A DNA stretch of 64,000 nucleotides from Viola odorata (taxonomy: Eukaryota > Streptophyta > Magnoliopsida > Malpighiales > Violaceae), in assembly GCA_963691705.1 (NCBI GenBank), contig OY829545.1:45495475-45559474 (forward strand), written 5' to 3'. The first letter of the stretch is position 1; every line of letters starts with the position of its first letter. The notes under the pieces are model-generated. The model saw nothing but the letters and a program-made list of their open reading frames with translations. It made no database searches and was not told the DNA's origin. Shown here piece by piece: positions 60,987-64,000 of the stretch. Both the position numbers and the translations under genes were made by a program.

Positions 60987-62350
60987 ATTAGTTTTTACCA
61001 CCCCTAAACTATCGGCCAAAATCACAAACTTCCCCTGAACTTCATTTTTTAAAGTACGCCTCCCCTGAACTATCATTTTCGAGCAAAAAGACCCCCTCCA
61101 TCCATTTTCACTAACTGTCCTGTTAAAGTCACTCCCTATTGCCGGTTTGGGGTATTTTTTTTACCTGTTGCACCCATTAATTAATTAAAGTTGTTGTTTT
61201 GATTTGTTTTGAAAAAAATAATTAATTTTGTTTTGATTTGGTTTTGGAATAATTAATTTTGTTTTGATTTGGTTTTGATTTGGTTTTGGAACAAGTTACT
61301 AAGCATGATGATTAAATATTGCTAAACAGTATGTTTGATATTCTGGATATTATAAACATGAAGCTTAAATATTGGTTAAATATTGCAAAAGTAAACACTT
61401 ATTGAGTAAAGCTGAAGAAGAATTTGGTTGTTGCTGTCATTGCTTAAATTTTGTAGTGCAAACCCTTGACAGGATGCTTATTACTGTGAAAATCTTCGTT
61501 GGTGGAACATGGATCCTAGTTCCAAATGTGAAGTATGTTGATGCATTGGAAGTAAGTTTCTCCATTGAACATGATGAGCTTACAATAGAACACATACATG
61601 AAAGAGTTATAAGGTCAGGACACCTTAATGCTATACACTATCATGCGAAATATCCATGGGAAGAAATGGAGGAATGGATCAAGAGTTTGAGGAAGGAGAA
61701 ACATGTGAAGAAAATAATTGCAGAGATGCTAAGAAATGGTGAGGATACACTTGAAGTGTATGTGGAGCATGGCATCAACACCCCCATAATGGTTGTGAAC
61801 CTTGACAGTAGTGATGATGAGATGGCAAATGTAGTTTCTGGTGCTGAAGATGAAGGGGTTGATGATATGTGTGCAGGTTCTGGTGCTTTATTGCTAACCT
61901 ATAGAGATGAAGTTGTGGTGGAAAATTGTGGTGATGGAGATAAAGATTGTGATAACAATGAATATGTGGATGGAGATAAAGATGGAGATAATGAAAGGGG
62001 GCCTGCAGCTAGTCCCAATTCATATGAAGATGGGCCTGTTTTTGAAGATGAAGGGCCTGAAATGGATGGAGATGGGCCTGAAAATGAAGGTTATGGAGAT
62101 AATGGAGATAACAATGAGCCTGTTACTGAAGGTGGGCCTGTTAATGATGGTGATGGGCCTGAAAATGTTAGGGATGTTCCTGTTAATGATGGTGATGGGC
62201 CTGAACATGATGGTGATGGGCCTGAAAATGTTGGGGATGCGCCTGTTAATGATGGTGATGGGCCTGAAAATGTAGGGGATGGAGATGATGAGCACAGTTA
62301 TGACAGCCACTGATTTATTGTTTATTTACAATGATTTATTGTCTCTTTTA
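60987..62350 (+). mobile_element. 5' portion of a Mutator-like element (MULE)
   Basis: The interval opens with TTTTTACCACCCCTAAACTA and 'CCCCTGAACT' repeats (61034, 61065), a style common at plant MULE ends. It then holds a PB1-like reading frame (61474-62313), the domain plant MULE transposases carry at their N-terminus. No transposase core follows and no matching inverted end is found on the right, so the element is truncated, apparently by the LTR element starting near 62423. Exact borders are not resolved. Confidence 0.5.
61474..62313 (+). CDS. PB1-like-domain protein of MULE origin with acidic repeat tail
   Basis: The first ATG in frame gives 279 residues. Residues 1-105 (MLITVKIFVGGTWILVPNVK, then EELTI-like strands and EDTLEVYVEHGINTPIMVV) match the PB1-like domain at the N-terminus of plant MULE transposases. 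The rest is acidic and repetitive, with units like PVNDGDGPENVGD (62140-62290) and many Asp/Glu/Gly. Full-length MULE proteins continue with MuDR, MULE and SWIM zinc-finger domains, none of which follow, so this is the truncated N-terminal part. Whether it is expressed is unknown. An acceptor-like TTGACAG lies just before the ATG. Confidence 0.6.
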   Translation: MLITVKIFVGGTWILVPNVKYVDALEVSFSIEHDELTIEHIHERVIRSGHLNAIHYHAKYPWEEMEEWIKSLRKEKHVKKIIAEMLRNGEDTLEVYVEHGINTPIMVVNLDSSDDEMANVVSGAEDEGVDDMCAGSGALLLTYRDEVVVENCGDGDKDCDNNEYVDGDKDGDNERGPAASPNSYEDGPVFEDEGPEMDGDGPENEGYGDNGDNNEPVTEGGPVNDGDGPENVRDVPVNDGDGPEHDGDGPENVGDAPVNDGDGPENVGDGDDEHSYDSH

Positions 62351-62422
62351 TTATTAATTGAGATGATTAATATGCTACTTTGAGCTTTTTTCCTTCCTTT
62401 GTGGTTTTATAGGTTTAATATA

Positions 62423-63849
62423 TGTTGAAGGAGGAAAGGGAATGAAAAGGCCGAAGATTAGAGCAAAAATGATCAATTGGTGTTGAGCAGATTTCCAGGC
62501 GCATTTCCGGCCTATCTCAAGGCCCTGAGATGGAGCGACCTGGCGAATTCCAGACTGGACAGCACTGACCATATTTTTCCGTGCTATAATTTTTTATTCC
62601 TGAGTGCTTTTCTTGTCTGCTTGGGACTTGGTAAATGGAGACAAGGTGTTCCCAGCATGCTATACTCTCCCTCACGTGGCTCAAAGAAACAAATATAGAG
62701 GAGAATGTTTAGCATGCTTGCAAGTGACAAAGGCCTTGAAGACTATGCATTTTGAAGGATGTGTTCACTTGGGAATATTTTATTCTATTGTGTTGCTCCC
62801 CTTGGCTGCCATTTAATTGAAGAGGCTTGAGCAGAAAAGGAACGTCCAGTCCAGACGAGACCAGAAGGAGAAGAAAGGGGAACGGAAGAGAGAAGCTAGT
62901 TCTCTCATTTTTCATTATTGTCCATTTTCTTGTATTTTCGGATTTTATTCAAGCTTGCTGTTTTGATTGGAGTTGTAATTAATTCCTCCGATTCCTGGTA
63001 GGGATTGAGAGGTTAACAATTCCAGTATGTTGTGAGACTTGTTGTTCTTCAATAAAAACGTTTTTCATATCTCTTTTCTTGCTTGATTTAATGACAATTT
63101 GATTGTGTTGTGTTTGAGTTTGGCCAACTTGGATTTCGGTACAATTGATTACAGTAGAATCACTCTAGTGCCGCGTTTCTGCACTAGAGAGAACCCGAGT
63201 AGACAACTAGTGGATGGGATGATGTCTCCTTGAAACTAGAAGAAGAAAAGAGTTAGTTTTGAGGTCAATGGACTGCAAGTGCGTCCATCTCAAGGTCTAG
63301 AGAAGGGCCTTCCTAATCATATCAATGAACCAGCAATCCTTGATTGTTAGGGGAGTTAGGGTCACGAAAGGAGCTTCTCCTTGAGTGACTTGAGTAGGAG
63401 GAGGCTTGGAGATCGCCCCTGGATGTATCTCTATAACTTCTCTATGAAAATTGTTTTGAAAATGTTTTTTGTGTCAATGAACAACATGGAATTGTTACCT
63501 CAAGAGATCTCTACCGGGAATAATATTTCCCTCATCCTTTCACTCTCTTTATCTTTACTATTTTCGTATTTCTTTTACTGTTTTTATTTAGAGCATGGCA
63601 GACTCATCTCAAGGCCTTGAGATGGAGCTGCCATGTCTCCTGCTTTATTTTATTTTCCTGTCATTTATTTTCTGTACTGTTTTTACCTCCCCTTCGTTTT
63701 GATTAGTTTGGTTTGGTTGTTTGCAGGAGAATAAGCATTAGGCCGATAGTCCCTGTGTTCGATCCTCTTGCCGCTATGCACAATCCTTTTTGCTGCTTAG
63801 TGAATAGTTGTAATCTTTTTATTTATGATCGCGGATTCGACACCCGTCA
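62423..63849 (+). mobile_element. 5' LTR of an Athila/Tat-like Ty3 element running off the window
   Basis: The right end CACCCGTCA lies 5 bp before a primer-binding site (63855-63872). The left end is placed at TGTTGAAGGAGG as a candidate TG start, so the LTR is about 1.43 kb. A polyadenylation-like AATAAAA is near 63052. The LTR contains CTCAAGGC-based palindromes (62512-62530 and 63605-63624). The 3' LTR and target duplication are outside the window, so the left border is provisional. Confidence 0.6.
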
Positions 63850-63854
63850 TAAAT

Positions 63855-63872
63855 TGGCGCCGTTGCCAGGGA
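63855..63872 (+). other. Primer-binding site, tRNA-Asp type
   Basis: TGGCGCCGTTGCCAGGGA is the typical primer-binding sequence of plant Athila and Tat elements, complementary to a tRNA 3' end (tRNA-Asp by common assignment). It marks the start of the internal region. The following GGGAGGCAACCCATG is also common in these leaders. Confidence 0.8.
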
Positions 63873-64000
63873 CTATTTGTTGAACTAATGTTTGTTTTTC
63901 TCTGTTTATGACCAGATCAACTGATGAATAATAGAGTCTAGTCTAAGACTATAAAGATGGACGCTTCATGGGAGGCAACCCATGTTTCTTTCGTTGTTTC

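Noticed and set aside
62020..62310. Minus-strand Ile/Arg/Pro-rich frame
   Set aside because: It is the complement of the acidic tandem repeat in the PB1-like gene.

Overview
This window is nuclear DNA from a flowering plant, most likely a eudicot. The evidence is spliced genes with GT/AG introns that encode plant-specific proteins (MSI1, an MBD protein with a CW zinc finger, an MDR-type ABCB transporter, FAR1-like and MOM1-like relatives), AT-rich spacers, and heavy loading with plant transposable elements. Nothing in it is bacterial, organellar or an operon. The species cannot be named from the sequence alone.

Layout. 1-800: first coding exon of an ABCB transporter (minus strand), with a hAT element (957-2315, perfect 8-bp target duplication) just upstream. 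3953-6540: a complete MSI1 gene in five coding exons encoding 424 residues. 10425-15975: a full-length but broken L1-type LINE with a 16-bp target duplication. 18240-20775: a solo LTR containing a 200-N assembly gap. 21300-30600: a second LTR of the same family, split by a young Ty3/gypsy element (21865-30396) with about 1.04-kb LTRs. 30749-31666: two truncated host-gene pieces, a RING-CH protein and a SufE-like protein, facing each other. 33093-36835: a Harbinger-like element carrying prolyl 4-hydroxylase exons. 36921-39382: the C-terminal exons of a RecQ helicase. 41648-42941: a long-armed foldback element. 43881-46727: a complete CW-MBD gene encoding 293 residues.

48.7-50 kb holds a decayed CDK-like kinase fragment and a decayed B3-domain fragment. 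50.3-52.9 kb holds a decayed FAR1/FHY3-type gene. 53385-60986 is the most unusual part: five full copies and one partial copy of a roughly 1.45-1.48-kb unit, each carrying exons for a coiled-coil module like the CMM2 region of MOM1, a silencing factor. No copy is free of lesions, and the lesions differ between copies. 60987-62350 is the 5' part of a MULE encoding a PB1-like domain with an acidic repeat tail. 62423-64000 is the 5' LTR and primer-binding site of an Athila/Tat-like Ty3 element that runs off the window.

The intact host genes (MSI1 and the CW-MBD gene) both concern chromatin, and several broken fragments (MOM1-like, FAR1-like) are also chromatin or transposase related. They show no sign of forming one working unit: most of the window is better read as a transposon-rich interval that has picked up and duplicated gene pieces. 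All family assignments come from reading translated sequence by eye, without database searches.
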